Shown: positions 49,695-60,800 of the stretch, piece after piece
Layout: every line of letters begins with the position of its first letter
How positions within the stretch are numbered: position 1 is the stretch's first letter
DNA from: Skeletonema tropicum
Lineage: Eukaryota > Bacillariophyta > Thalassiosirophyceae > Thalassiosirales > Thalassiosiraceae
NCBI GenBank assembly: GCA_037178625.1
Contig: CM074139.1
Span: 930,001-994,000 of the forward strand
DNA length: 64,000 nucleotides
Reading direction: 5' to 3'
Made by a program: the position numbers and the translations under genes
Notes under the pieces: generated by a model
Seen by the model: only the letters and a program-made list of their open reading frames with translations
Databases searched by the model: none
Told to the model about the DNA's origin: nothing

Positions 49695-50396
49695 TTTATT
49701 ACTAGGTACAGCGTTATGCTCGTTCATTCGCAGTTAATCCCTGATTTCATCTTGACTCGTGTACGAGCTTGCAAATCAAATAGATCAATTACCCGCCCGT
49801 GATAATCTCTCTCTTTGATTTTTTTTGGAACATTGAGGACGCACGTCATTGGTGAAATCGTAGCATATGTGCGGAGTAGAGAGGTATTCATGAGGGTCAA
49901 AGGATGTTAGAGCGACAGACCACATTTCGCTGTCCCTTCTTACCCAGTACCTCCTACAAAATAGGATGGAGGGTTGCTAATCGACTGAATTTATTCTGTG
50001 TCCCTTGCATCTTTGCACACAACTTTTAGCATCAACAAATTTACATTAGCATAGCTCTCACATGTGCTCAATTCGGGTCATTCATCACCACACAATAGTT
50101 TTCTGTAATCTTCAATGGATCATAAGGAAACATATCTTGCTTGCCTAAAGTATCTCTCTCTAGAGAGTAGAGAAGCACAGCTTGCAAATGGAGAGATATG
50201 GTAGAGGGAAATAAACAAGATAGACCTACCTGACCTCACATAAAATCGGTAGTACCAATACGTAAGTACATATCTGCGTGAGTTATCAGTAAGTAGATTT
50301 GCGCTCCAAGCAAATCTTCGTTTTTGCACTTTGATTTGCTTTGCTCTTGGAACATTGCTGACATCGCATCGTTGTTGCCATCATAACCATATTACC
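49695..50396. other. intergenic with diverged copy of the upstream repeat
   Basis: About 49944-50110 resembles 48241-48430 (TACCTCCTACAAAATAGGA, CGACTGAATTTATTCTGTGTCC, ATTCGGGTCATTCATCA), so the oxygenase gene is bracketed by direct repeats. The remainder includes the leader of the next gene. Confidence 0.65.
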
Positions 50397-53300
50397 ATGA
50401 GCTACGCCCGTCAAGGATTCCACTATAACCGCAACCGCCTCTCCCAAAGCAATACCACCCGAGATGCCGAAAATGGCAGTCTCATCAGCGTGGGCGGCGG
50501 CGGTCGAGGAAGAAGCGTCAACAATAACGGCCAGCGCAATCCTCCTCCTCGTGCCGGCGGCATTCAACGATTCAGTCGGCAAAATCGCATCATGGCCCTC
50601 TCTCAAACTGATGAGCAGGGCGGGCAAGAAATCATGGTGGATCATGCGGGGGGTGAGTTTGCGTTGAGTCAGGAGACGGAAATTACGTTAACTCAGGCGC
50701 TGCAAGAGCCGGATAAGAAGCAACAGCGCTCCCGTTCTTCTGGACCGAAAAATGATGATAATCGGACGACGTCGTCTCAACATCGTCATTTGACAGGTAG
50801 GACACCACGTGCCATGGGAGGAGGACGTGGTACAATGGTTGGAAGAGAGGCACCTCAGCATCATCGTGCATCGACACCGTCCAATCAGAAGCGGCGGCAA
50901 ATGCAGCAGAACATGCAGCTATCGCAGAAGAAGAATCATCAACGTATGAATCCAAACCAACCTAACCAACCTCAACGCTCCATGATTGGAAATAATTATC
51001 ATGGCAACTTTACCACCCCTGTTGCTGGTAGTGGGCGCCTTCTATCGTCGAGCAAAAGTGTCAGCAATCGACAACATAATGGATTATTATTATCTCAATC
51101 CATGCAAGAGGAAGATGATGCCAGCACGATCCAAAGTCGAACACTCCTCACGCAAGAGTCTCAGGGAGGAGGAGGCAGTCGCTTTGGTGGCCAGCGACAA
51201 CAACAGTCTATGAAGAGGTCAACATTGAGTAGTACGCCTCACAACAATGGGCAGCAGCAGCAACAACAACAACAACGTGCCACGATGTCGATGACATCCA
51301 ACAATACGCAGCAAGTAATCCCCTCTTTAGCCTCAAGTAAACGTCCTGCCTCCACTGCAGTACGAACATTAGGTGGCATCTCCAACACATTGGCCACATT
51401 GGCAACTCCATCCAAGGCTTTCCGTTCCATGACATCCTTTGCTGCAAGGACTGCTGCACGGACCGGTGCCACGTTGGGATTGACCCCGTGTAACTTTAGA
51501 TCTCGAGCTGCGATGTTATCTTCTTCTAGATTGTCATCTGGTGCTAGGCCAGCGGCTAGTGGAGGGGTGCGAATGTCAACATTGTCGAAACCTGTAGGAG
51601 GGGCTAACAGTGTTCTTGTCAAACGTCCAGAGGAGGAGGAAGATGATGCGGATGATGCTAGCAAGGTCACTCAAAAGACGTATGATCCAAATGATGAGAA
51701 GGATGATGGTGGGGCAGAAGCCCCTACTGCTCAGAAAGAAGAATCTGCTCAGAAAGAAGCAGCTGCCAATGATGAGAAGAAACAGATGGAGGACTTCCTC
51801 TCCAAAGTTCAAACTGCCATGGACGATAAAATGAAGCAATTTGATGAAAAGCTCGATGAGAAATTTACTGAGAAGAAGCATGAACTAAATGAGTTCTTCG
51901 AGAAGACTGCGAAGACTTTTAAGGAGAGCGTTTCCAAGATTGAGGATATTCAACAAGCGATGGATGCATTCCCCGCCAAGATTGCCTCGTCTACGCAGGA
52001 ACATGGAGCACAGATTCGTCAATTGGTGGCAAAGTCAAAGGAAGAGATGGAGGTGGAGAGTGTGCGAGTGGTTGAGTCTATCTCGTCCAAAGCCCGTGCT
52101 GTGGCTGACGATGAAGCGAAGAAGTCCATTATCGAAGTTGTGAACAATGTTATTGCTACAGCAAAGGGTGACTTTCAAGTTTGGACGGATGGTGTCCTCG
52201 CTGGAATGAGGAGCAGTGTGATTGGAGATCGCCGTCCTGTTGTTGCTGTTTCGGGAGAAGAAAGCACTAGTGAAGGGCCAAATGATTCTATTGAGACAGA
52301 AGATTGTGAGGTGAAGGAGCGTTGTCAACAATCTACAGTCTTCAGCGAGAAAGAGGAATGGAATAAGTCTGATAAGGAGAATGTGCTACCTGATGCTGAA
52401 GAGGATACCACTCTGAGCGAGGAAGTCAATGATGTGGAAACAAATTGCTCCACTGTCGGGACTCAATTTTGTGCTGATGTGCAATCCGGCAAATGGGGCG
52501 ATGATGATGAGGATATCACCGAGGAAAAGGAGGAAATCTTGAAGAAAGGCGCTACTCCATTCTCATCCAAGGCCACACCATCTACAACGACAACTCCATT
52601 TTCTCGAAAGACTACGCCGGTGAAGAACAACTACGGAAAGAACAGGAAATCTATGCAGTCTTCTATTACAGCACACGATGATGACAATAATGATGAGGTG
52701 AATTCTGAAGTGCAGCGCGGACAAAAGGTGCAGAATGACTTTGGCGTGGCAATGTCGCCACACTCCAAGCACGTCTCTTCAAGCAATACGAAGCATACAA
52801 ACAGAGCATCCCCCTCCTCTCCTCAAATTCCTCTGAAGCTTTCCTCTGGCAAGAAGAAGCGTAGGAATTCCCCTCTTCCTCTTTCTCCTCGAATTGGCAA
52901 TAGGAAAGTTAAGTCTGCAAAGAAGGCTCCAAAATGTGAATCAACGCACAAAATCAATGCGAAGCCTCCTACTAAACAGAAACCCCCACGCTATAGCCAA
53001 GCTGGCAAGGATGAATCTACCCAGTCTTTCGAGGTGAAGGTCCAGCAAAAGAACTCAAATGATCTTGTAGACAAGCAACCAACAACGATGAAGCGAAAAG
53101 CGCCAAAGAAGACTGATACGGATCCTCGACTCTCTCGACATTCCGAGACGAACGTAGCCCAATCGAAAAAGAGTGGTAGCATCCCTCAACTTTCTCAGCG
53201 ATCCGAGAAGAAGCAGGCTGAGAATGCTCCTCAAATCCCTCAGCGCTCGAATAAGAAGCGAGATCAATCAATTGCGAATGTAGAAAAGAGCACTAGACGA

Positions 53301-53828
53301 AGCAAGCGACTCAAAGAATCGACTCGAGTGGCGAAGGCGAAGGCTGCATTGAAGACTCGTACAGAGCAGGCTGCATTGAAGACAAAGAATAAGAAAGCTA
53401 AGGCTTTAAGGGCCAAACAAGTGACACCAGTTGATGATGGTGCACGGCAGTTACAGTCTAATGCCGCAAAGAAGGGTCCTAGCAATACTATCTCTTCCTT
53501 CCACAACCCCTCTCCTTCCCGGAGCAACGACGATGATCACTTCGACGCTGGGCTGCACAAGTACCCAGCAAATGATGTAGACGAGTTGCTTGGAAAAGAG
53601 TTACTAGTTGTGGCAGAGACGAGTGCTGCAGGAGATGATTCATCAGGATTAGATCCTGATGATGGTCTCCTAGACAAACCAAAGGAAAAGTTATTCACAC
53701 CATTTCAGAAAGGAGGTAGAAGGAGCAAAAAGAAGTCATATGGTCGTAAGAGCAAGACAGCGATCGCAATGCACGCAGAGAATAATAAGCCGAAGAAGGC
53801 AGATAGCGTTTGGTCTTTCAAGTGGTAA
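50397..53828 (+). CDS. SQ/TQ-rich basic protein with central coiled coil
   Basis: A 1,143-residue protein with no domain I recognise. Residues 1 to about 300 are disordered, rich in Gln, Arg and Asn, with a cluster of SQ/TQ sites (LSQTDEQ, LSQETEITLTQ, LSQKK, LSQSM, LTQES) of the kind phosphorylated by ATM/ATR kinases. Residues about 460-600 form a long charged coiled coil (KKQMEDFLSKVQTAMDDKM onward, ending VWTDGVLAGM). The C-terminal third is strongly basic, with patches like KKKRRNSPLPLSPRIGNRK and degenerate repeats PRLSRHSE / PQLSQRSEK / PQIPQRSNK. The end is a basic tail before WSFKW. A nuclear, DNA-associated role in genome maintenance, meiosis or chromatin is inferred. The frame reaches back to a TTG at 50331; the first ATG is 50397 (ACCATGAGC). 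No intron seen. Confidence 0.72.
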   Translation: MSYARQGFHYNRNRLSQSNTTRDAENGSLISVGGGGRGRSVNNNGQRNPPPRAGGIQRFSRQNRIMALSQTDEQGGQEIMVDHAGGEFALSQETEITLTQALQEPDKKQQRSRSSGPKNDDNRTTSSQHRHLTGRTPRAMGGGRGTMVGREAPQHHRASTPSNQKRRQMQQNMQLSQKKNHQRMNPNQPNQPQRSMIGNNYHGNFTTPVAGSGRLLSSSKSVSNRQHNGLLLSQSMQEEDDASTIQSRTLLTQESQGGGGSRFGGQRQQQSMKRSTLSSTPHNNGQQQQQQQQRATMSMTSNNTQQVIPSLASSKRPASTAVRTLGGISNTLATLATPSKAFRSMTSFAARTAARTGATLGLTPCNFRSRAAMLSSSRLSSGARPAASGGVRMSTLSKPVGGANSVLVKRPEEEEDDADDASKVTQKTYDPNDEKDDGGAEAPTAQKEESAQKEAAANDEKKQMEDFLSKVQTAMDDKMKQFDEKLDEKFTEKKHELNEFFEKTAKTFKESVSKIEDIQQAMDAFPAKIASSTQEHGAQIRQLVAKSKEEMEVESVRVVESISSKARAVADDEAKKSIIEVVNNVIATAKGDFQVWTDGVLAGMRSSVIGDRRPVVAVSGEESTSEGPNDSIETEDCEVKERCQQSTVFSEKEEWNKSDKENVLPDAEEDTTLSEEVNDVETNCSTVGTQFCADVQSGKWGDDDEDITEEKEEILKKGATPFSSKATPSTTTTPFSRKTTPVKNNYGKNRKSMQSSITAHDDDNNDEVNSEVQRGQKVQNDFGVAMSPHSKHVSSSNTKHTNRASPSSPQIPLKLSSGKKKRRNSPLPLSPRIGNRKVKSAKKAPKCESTHKINAKPPTKQKPPRYSQAGKDESTQSFEVKVQQKNSNDLVDKQPTTMKRKAPKKTDTDPRLSRHSETNVAQSKKSGSIPQLSQRSEKKQAENAPQIPQRSNKKRDQSIANVEKSTRRSKRLKESTRVAKAKAALKTRTEQAALKTKNKKAKALRAKQVTPVDDGARQLQSNAAKKGPSNTISSFHNPSPSRSNDDDHFDAGLHKYPANDVDELLGKELLVVAETSAAGDDSSGLDPDDGLLDKPKEKLFTPFQKGGRRSKKKSYGRKSKTAIAMHAENNKPKKADSVWSFKW

Positions 53829-54021
53829 GAGCAGCGCAAACCAAGCAGCCTTTGGAGTTTTATAGTAGTCATGTAGGAGAAACAACTTTGACTCCGTGGA
53901 GGGGTGAAACAAAGAAGTAATCTACGTTAGACTACAGCTCCAGTTATAACATTTACATTCACGTTCACTTCATCTCCAAATATTCTAATCTTGTCTCAGG
54001 TGAAGCAGAATGTAGATGCAT

Positions 54022-54347
54022 TCACTTTCCTGAACTTTGAACTTGATTATTGCAACCCTCGGCACATTGCTTGGCCATCTTATTTTCTAGTCTAGAAATT
54101 CTGCTCCTCATTTTCTCGTCGGCTAGTGCATACAAATTAGTCTCCTTCGAAGGCAGAATCGAAGGTGCTGAGGCATCATAGCCTTCGTCGCTGTTGCCGC
54201 TAGTGTCGACAGAGGTGGCACCAGCATCTTCTTGGGTACGTATCCATCTTTCTTTGATAAAGCAGCATCATTATCCGCGGCTGCGGCTGCAGCCTTTGCA
54301 GCCTTATATGCTTAAAGGGTCGCCCAGCTGTCTCCCGCCCTTCCCAT
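54022..54347 (-). pseudogene. small gene broken by one stop and one frameshift
   Basis: Reading leftwards from ATG at 54347 gives MGRAGDSWATL, a TAA, then AYKAAKAAAAAADNDAALSK and DGYVPKK in the same frame. After a one-base shift near 54240 it continues EDAGATSVDTSGNSDEGYDA and LADEKMRSRISRLENKMAKQ to a stop at 54022. The two halves read as one protein of about 108 residues: an alanine-rich helix, an acidic linker and a short coiled coil. The TAA stands where AAA (Lys) would fit. No family recognised. Sequencing errors or an unusual short intron could also explain it. Confidence 0.5.
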
Positions 54348-54801
54348 GGTTGTTTTCAACAATTGTACTCCTAACTGCTAGCTTGACTATGCGATGGACG
54401 CAAATGTCTGTACAATAAGGATCGATTGACAATCAAAAAAGAAGAACGCCAGTTCGAAGCGAGCCGAAGCTGTTGGAAGATTTTCGGTATCATTGAGTCC
54501 TTCATAGCCTCTGCGGGACCTAATGCAAAAACTCATAGCACGAATGAAGCTATATCATTGAAATCAAGATAATGGAACGTCTTGCTCGTGGAGAGAGGTG
54601 AGTTTTGTTGGGAGCCGCCGTGTTGAGAAAGGATGCTTAGCTTTTGTCTTCGTCAGTAGGAAGGGGCTTGTATGTATGTATTTACCCTTGAGGAAGGGGT
54701 GAAGGAAAAAATACTTCAGTTTTGGATTCACCCCATTCAAAAGATAGCCAACTACTACCTCTATCACACAAACTCTTTAAGTATTTCTTCTTTCTAATAC
54801 T
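54348..54801. other. no supported gene
   Basis: The intergenic region between the small pseudogene and the 3' end of the next minus-strand gene. Only short frames. Confidence 0.5.
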
Positions 54802-57039
54802 CTAATACCCACTCATACCCGACGCCACCGTCTCCACCTCAAACGACAATCCACCAATCCCCTGACTCTTCAACACCTTACTCCTCGGCGTCATACTCTG
54901 CCCCAACCTACTACCACCTCCCTGTGGATGTCGCAACGGAGTACCCTCAATCCCATTCCCAGTCTTCTCCTCGGGAGTGACAGTGGTATCCTGACAACAA
55001 CCAAAACTCGCACAATCGACAATGGAACTCAACCATCCTGATACATTCTGTTTCATAGAGTTGATGGGTGTTTGTTCTTGTTGGAGTTGACGATTGATTG
55101 CTTTAGTTTGAAGGCGTTCGATTGGGTTGGAGCTGTTGGATCGGGTAATTCCGGGTGGTTTGGGGGAGGTGGAAGATGTGGAGTTTGATGTGACTGTGGC
55201 ATCATCGTCATCGTCACCTGCTCCGTTATTATTCTCTTTGACAAGAGATTTGGTCCGAGCAAGATTAAGAGGTTGTTCCAAACTCGAACCCGCACCACCA
55301 CTTGTACCACCACCACCAGCACCAACAACAACCTCCTCCTCATCATCAGGAGGGACCATCCCATCCTTCAAATGACACCTCAAATACGCCAACACAACCT
55401 CATACGAATTGGAATTATGATCAAAATTAAATTCCAAAAACCCATTCATTCTCGTATGAATGTATATCCGATAGGAATTCAACACATTGGAATGTGCCGA
55501 TGCCGATAATGGTTGAGACGTGGTGGATAATTTGGATCCTGGTCGGTAGAGTGGTTGGGGTGGTGGTGAGGTGGGGGGTGTAAAACTTTCTACGCGAGTT
55601 ATTAGACCCACTGGAGAGTGCAAATCACCACCACCTCCTCCAGATGCTACTCCACCACCAAAAGTAGACGACGATTTATTTTGAACCGAAGTAGTAGGAG
55701 TCTCCCGACTCACAGAAATAACATCCTTCAATAACACAGTCATCTCCTCCATAATCATCATTTCCTCATCGTAACACTTATTATTATTGTGCAATGAATG
55801 ATCCAATGAATCATCATCACCACACATCATCCCCACCGAAGAAGAAGCCGTAGTAGTAGCTGCAGTAGCTGTATGGAATGCATTGGCAGCACTCGCCGAT
55901 CTCATACGACGTCCTGATAGACTTAATGCACCATTTCGACTAGTGGGACGATGATGGCTAAGGTGTCCTCCTCCACTAGCACTGCCAACTGACTCACAAC
56001 GGCTACGACTACGTGCACGCATGTTTTTGTTAATGCTGCGACTTCGTGCGTTGATGCTTCGACTTCGTCGTGCTTTGCTGTTGGTGGCGTTGGAGGTGGA
56101 TGATGATCCTAGACTGTTGTTGCTGCTCGATGCAGTATTGTTAGTGTTGTTGTTGAGACGGTGTGATTGTTGTTGTTGTTGGGAGGAACCCACCCCCACC
56201 ACCACGGCAGGCATACTTAATCCGGATCCAGATCGTATAATTGGAAGTGGTGATGTGGAACACCGTTGTCGTTGTTGTTGTTGCTGCTGTCGTTGTTGTT
56301 GCGAGGGTGGGAGTAATTTCATAGTAGTATCCTCCCTCGTTTCATCATTTTCCTTGTTGTGACTACTTGATTCCGCTTCCAATTCCATCATGACACCGCC
56401 ATTGTCAATATTATTGGGTTTGTTGTCTACAAGTGAAATATCCACCATGCCATCATCATCATCATTATGATGATTATCCTCGTTTTCCAATAATTTACTA
56501 TCATTGCTCAAATCCATTTCAAGCCTCCCCCCTGCACCACCACTAGCAGCACCCTGAGTGACACCACCAACAGTCACGGGACTCTTCCTCCCAACCGATG
56601 AAGCTCTACTACTGCCAGAAGCACCACCATTGGTATTCGTCGGTCCAGCTCGTACCACCAAGGGAGGATGACCACGATTAAACGATCGATTTCGATGAGA
56701 CGAGGATAATCCACGACTAATACCCCGTGGTGCCGAGTGTGATCGTAGTGGTGAAGCTGATCTCCATGCTCCTCCTCCACCTCCACCACCAACAGCACTT
56801 CCTGGACCACCGACAGAAGAATTGCCAGAAGATAGAATGGAAAGGGGGGTAATCACAATCGACGAATCATCACCCTTGGTACTACTCTTCTTCCAAGACG
56901 ATGAATGTTGTTGTGAGTTGTTGGAAGAGACAAATGTTAGTAGTGATTCAGTGGAGGGGCCAAATTCGGGATTGATGGAGGTAGAGGCTTTACGGATTCG
57001 TGTTCGTATGGAGATGTTGTTGTTGTTATTGCTGGTCAT
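54802..57039 (-). CDS. Ser/Gly-rich low-complexity protein with short conserved-looking core
   Basis: A 745-residue protein dominated by Ser, Gly, Asn and Gln runs, with arginine-serine stretches (KARRSRSINARSRSINKN) resembling RS domains. An ordered-looking segment lies near residues 516-556 (LNSYRIYIHTRMNGFLEFNF, then YEVVLAYLRCHLKDG). A second, cysteine-containing one lies near 675-695 (GWLSSIVDCASFGCCQD). I recognise neither. ATG at 57039, no intron seen. RS-like runs could point to RNA or nuclear association, but composition alone is weak evidence. Its 5' end faces the repeat-protein gene at 57829, across about 790 bases. Confidence 0.65.
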   Translation of the reverse strand: MTSNNNNNISIRTRIRKASTSINPEFGPSTESLLTFVSSNNSQQHSSSWKKSSTKGDDSSIVITPLSILSSGNSSVGGPGSAVGGGGGGGAWRSASPLRSHSAPRGISRGLSSSHRNRSFNRGHPPLVVRAGPTNTNGGASGSSRASSVGRKSPVTVGGVTQGAASGGAGGRLEMDLSNDSKLLENEDNHHNDDDDGMVDISLVDNKPNNIDNGGVMMELEAESSSHNKENDETREDTTMKLLPPSQQQRQQQQQQRQRCSTSPLPIIRSGSGLSMPAVVVGVGSSQQQQQSHRLNNNTNNTASSSNNSLGSSSTSNATNSKARRSRSINARSRSINKNMRARSRSRCESVGSASGGGHLSHHRPTSRNGALSLSGRRMRSASAANAFHTATAATTTASSSVGMMCGDDDSLDHSLHNNNKCYDEEMMIMEEMTVLLKDVISVSRETPTTSVQNKSSSTFGGGVASGGGGGDLHSPVGLITRVESFTPPTSPPPQPLYRPGSKLSTTSQPLSASAHSNVLNSYRIYIHTRMNGFLEFNFDHNSNSYEVVLAYLRCHLKDGMVPPDDEEEVVVGAGGGGTSGGAGSSLEQPLNLARTKSLVKENNNGAGDDDDDATVTSNSTSSTSPKPPGITRSNSSNPIERLQTKAINRQLQQEQTPINSMKQNVSGWLSSIVDCASFGCCQDTTVTPEEKTGNGIEGTPLRHPQGGGSRLGQSMTPRSKVLKSQGIGGLSFEVETVASGMSGY

Positions 57040-57828
57040 TGTGATGTAGTGTGGGGGTGGTTGGGGGGAAGTGAAGCAATGCTTGGGGAAATTTATATGG
57101 TGGCACCTTCTCCTCTTTCGTTATGTGAGTGTCCTTCAGTGGCTATTGTTAAAACGACCAAACCAAACTATACTTCGTTACGATGATGCTATTGATAATG
57201 AAGACTACTTCTCGGGGGCCACTTGGATGAAATAGTGATCGCTGTTGCGCTAAGTATCGACATGATTGATCATCATTATTTATTCTCATGTTGTTGTGAG
57301 TGCAGGATCGGTAGGTGCGGAGATGGCCGTTGGTTTTGGTCGTATCGAGCTTTTTGGCTTCTCTCTCGTGGTTGCTTGTGTCCTTTCTTCTTTCCGAGTT
57401 AGTTCCCCAGAATCATCCTTGCTATGAGAGAAAAACCTTTTTACCCTAACAAATTATGGTGATTAGGCATCAAAATCAATTATTGCACAGCAAGAATGAA
57501 GCATGAATGAAGAGAGAGGTGAACACTTTCAAGTTTGAATTTTTGTCATGTATTTCGTGAAATGAAGAAATTGACATTTGATGAGCGATCTTCACAACTT
57601 GCCGCCGACGTCTTCTCATTCAATCAACCCCAATCCAATACAAAGCCTCTTGCCTCTTCGCTCTTTTAGAACCCTGCCAGCTGCCCAGCCTGCATCATCG
57701 CAAAAAAGATATCTTTGCATTATTATTATTTATTCCAATAGAAGTACTTTAATCACTTTGGCAGCGGCTCCGCGCCGTGTTAATTGACTAAATCTAACCT
57801 GCATGTCAGGAATTCAACACTCTCTAGA
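57040..57828. promoter_or_regulatory. divergent intergenic region between two genes
   Basis: It separates the divergent starts at 57039 (minus) and 57829 (plus). I see no gene. A shared or back-to-back promoter is inferred from the arrangement only. Confidence 0.4.
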
Positions 57829-60800
57829 ATGATCACCCGAAGCCAAACTCGAAACGGAAACAATCAAGATGAAAATCAATGCCCCAACAACAAACGCTCA
57901 TTAATCTCCCACAAATCACCTCTCAAATCACCACTCAAATCAGCATCAATAAAAGGTAGAGAAGCTGCCAGTGCAAGAAAGAAGCAGCAACAGAAGCAAT
58001 GGCCAAGTGTCAAGTCGTTACGAGAGAAATATGAACCTCGTCCCAGCGATAATAATGGAGCATTGAAGATTGATCGTGTTGTGGTGGAGGGAGGACGGTG
58101 GCGGAGGTGTAGCTATGACAGTAGCAGCAGTAGAGCCTCCAGCAGCAGCAGTAGTGCTTACCGCCGACAATATGATAATAGAAGCGCTAGTCGATGCAAG
58201 CAGGAAGATGCTGTAGGAGTTGATAGCAAGAAAAAGTATGAGTTGAGATCGAAGCTTCGACGCGTGAGTGATCCTGTAGAGACGACGGCACTCTCATCTT
58301 TGTCTACTTCTTTGTTTGATGATGGATCATCAATTCAGAAGAAAGCACATGATGAAGGAGCTGTTGTTGCTTCTGTTGCTCAACCTTCAAGCGAATACAG
58401 CAGGAAGGAGGAAGTTGCCGCTACAATCAAGGAGGAGGATAGTGCAAATGAAGATGTATCAGAGCTTCAAGGTGTGGATGATCCTGTAGAGACGACGACA
58501 CTCTCCACTGTTTCTGCTTCTTTGATTGATGATGGATCAACGCAGAAGCAAACTCATAATGAAGGAGCTGCTGTCACTTCATCTGCTAAATCTTCAAGCG
58601 AATGCAGCGGGAAGGAGGAAGTTGCCGCTACAATCAAGGAGGAGGATAGTGCCGATGATGAAGACATATCAGAGCTTCAAGGTGTGGGTGATCCTGTAGA
58701 GACGACGACACTCTCCACTGTTTCTGCTTCTTTGATTGATGATGGATCAACGCAGAAGCAAACTCATAATGAAGGAGCTGCTGTCACTTCATCTGCTAAA
58801 TCTTCAAGCGAATGCAGCGGGAAGAAGGATATTGCCGCTACCACAGAAGTAAATGGGTCTAAACTCGAGGAGGAGAGTGCAGATGAAGAAGAAGTATTAG
58901 AGCCAATAATGGTTCAACAAAAGAAGGAAAACATTGCATCTTCTCCAACTACCCTGTCATGCTCCGAAGAAGATGATGTTGCTGGAGTTGGTAGCAAAGA
59001 CGTGATGCCGTCGAAGCCGACGACACTCCCCACTTTGTCAACTTCTTCGTTGATTGATGATGGATCAATTCAGAAGCAAACTCATGATGAGGAAGCTGCT
59101 GTTACTTCATCTGCTAAATCTTCAAGCGAATACAGTGGGAAGGAGGAAGTTGCCGCCGCCTCAAAAGTATGTGGGTCTAGAATCAATGAGAAGGAGAATG
59201 CAGGTGATGAAGTATTGGAACTAACGATGGTTCAGCAAGAGAAGGAAACCATTGCGACATCTCCAACTACCCTGTCATTTTCCGATAATGATGATGATGA
59301 TGCTGGAGGAGTTGGTATCAAGCAAGGGATAAGATCGAAGCTTCAAGGTTTGGATTTTCCTGCTGAGTCGACGACACTCTCCACTGTTTCTGCTTCTTTA
59401 TTTGATGATGGATCAACGCAGAAACAAACATATGATGAAGGAGCTGCTGATGCTTCCTTTGTTGCTAACTCTTCAAGCAAATGCAGCGGGAAGGAGGATG
59501 TTGCCGCCACAATTCAGGAGGAGGAGGAGGATAGTGCAGATGATGAAGAAGAAGTATTAGAGCCAACAATGGTTCAGCAAAAGAAGGAAACCATTGCGTC
59601 TTCTCCAACTACCCTGTCATGCTTCGATGATGATGATGTTGCTGGAGTTGGTAGCAAAGACGAGATGCGGTCGAAGCTTCGACGCGTGAATGATCCTGTT
59701 GAGACGACGGCACTCCCCACTTTGTCTGCTTCTTCTTTGATTGATGATGGATCAACGCAGAAGGAAACTCATGATGAAGGAGCTGCTGTGGTTTCTGCTG
59801 CTAACTCTTCAAGCGAATGCAGCGGGAAGGAGGAAGTTGCCGCCGCCTCAAAAGTATGTGGGTCTAGAATCGAGGAGGAGGATAGTGCAGATGAAGATGT
59901 ATCAGAACCAACGATGGTTCAGCAAGAGAAGGAAACTGTTGCGTCATCTCCAACTACCACGTCATGTTCCGATGATGATGCTGATGCTGGAGGAGTTGGT
60001 GACAAGCAAGGGATAAGATCGAAGCTTCAAGGGTTGAATCATCCTGTCGAGACGACGACACTCTCCACTGTTTCTGCTTCTTTATTTGATGATGGATCAC
60101 AGCAGAAACAAACACATGATGAAGGAGCTACTGATGCTTCCTTTGTTGCTAACTCTTCAAGCGAATGCAGCGGGGAGGAGGATATTGCCGCTGCAATCAA
60201 GGAGGAGGAGACAGATGATGAAGAAGAAGTATTAGAGCCAACAATAGTTCAAGAAGATGAAATCATTGCGTGTTCACCGACGACCCTATCATGTTCCGAT
60301 GATGATGATGATGCTGCTGGAGTTGGTAGCAAACATGAGATGCGATCGAAGCTTCGACATGTGAATGATCCTGTTGAGACGACGATACTTCCCACTTTGT
60401 CTGCTTCTTCTTTGATTGATGATGGATCAAGTCAGAAGAAAGCACATGATGAAGGAGCTGTTGCTTCTGTTGCTCAATCTTCAAGCGCATACAGCAGGAA
60501 GGAAGATAGTGCCGCTACAATCAAGGAGGAGGATAGTGCAGATGAAGATGTATCAGAGCCAACAATGGTTCAGCAAGAGAAGGAAAACATTGCATCATCT
60601 TCAACTACCCTGTCATGCTCCGATGATGATGATGATGATGCTGGAGGAGTTGGTATCAAGCAAGGGAAAAGATCGAAGCTTCGTTTGAATCATCCTGTAG
60701 ATACGACGACACTCTCCACTGTTTCTGCTTCTTTATTTGGTGATGGATCAATGCAGAAACAAACACATGATGAAGGAGCTGCTGATGCTTCCTTTGTTGC

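Noticed and set aside
51239..51670. 143-codon minus-strand frame in the SQ/TQ-rich gene
   Set aside because: Made of Ser/Cys/Val runs opposite Gln and Asp codons; an antisense shadow.
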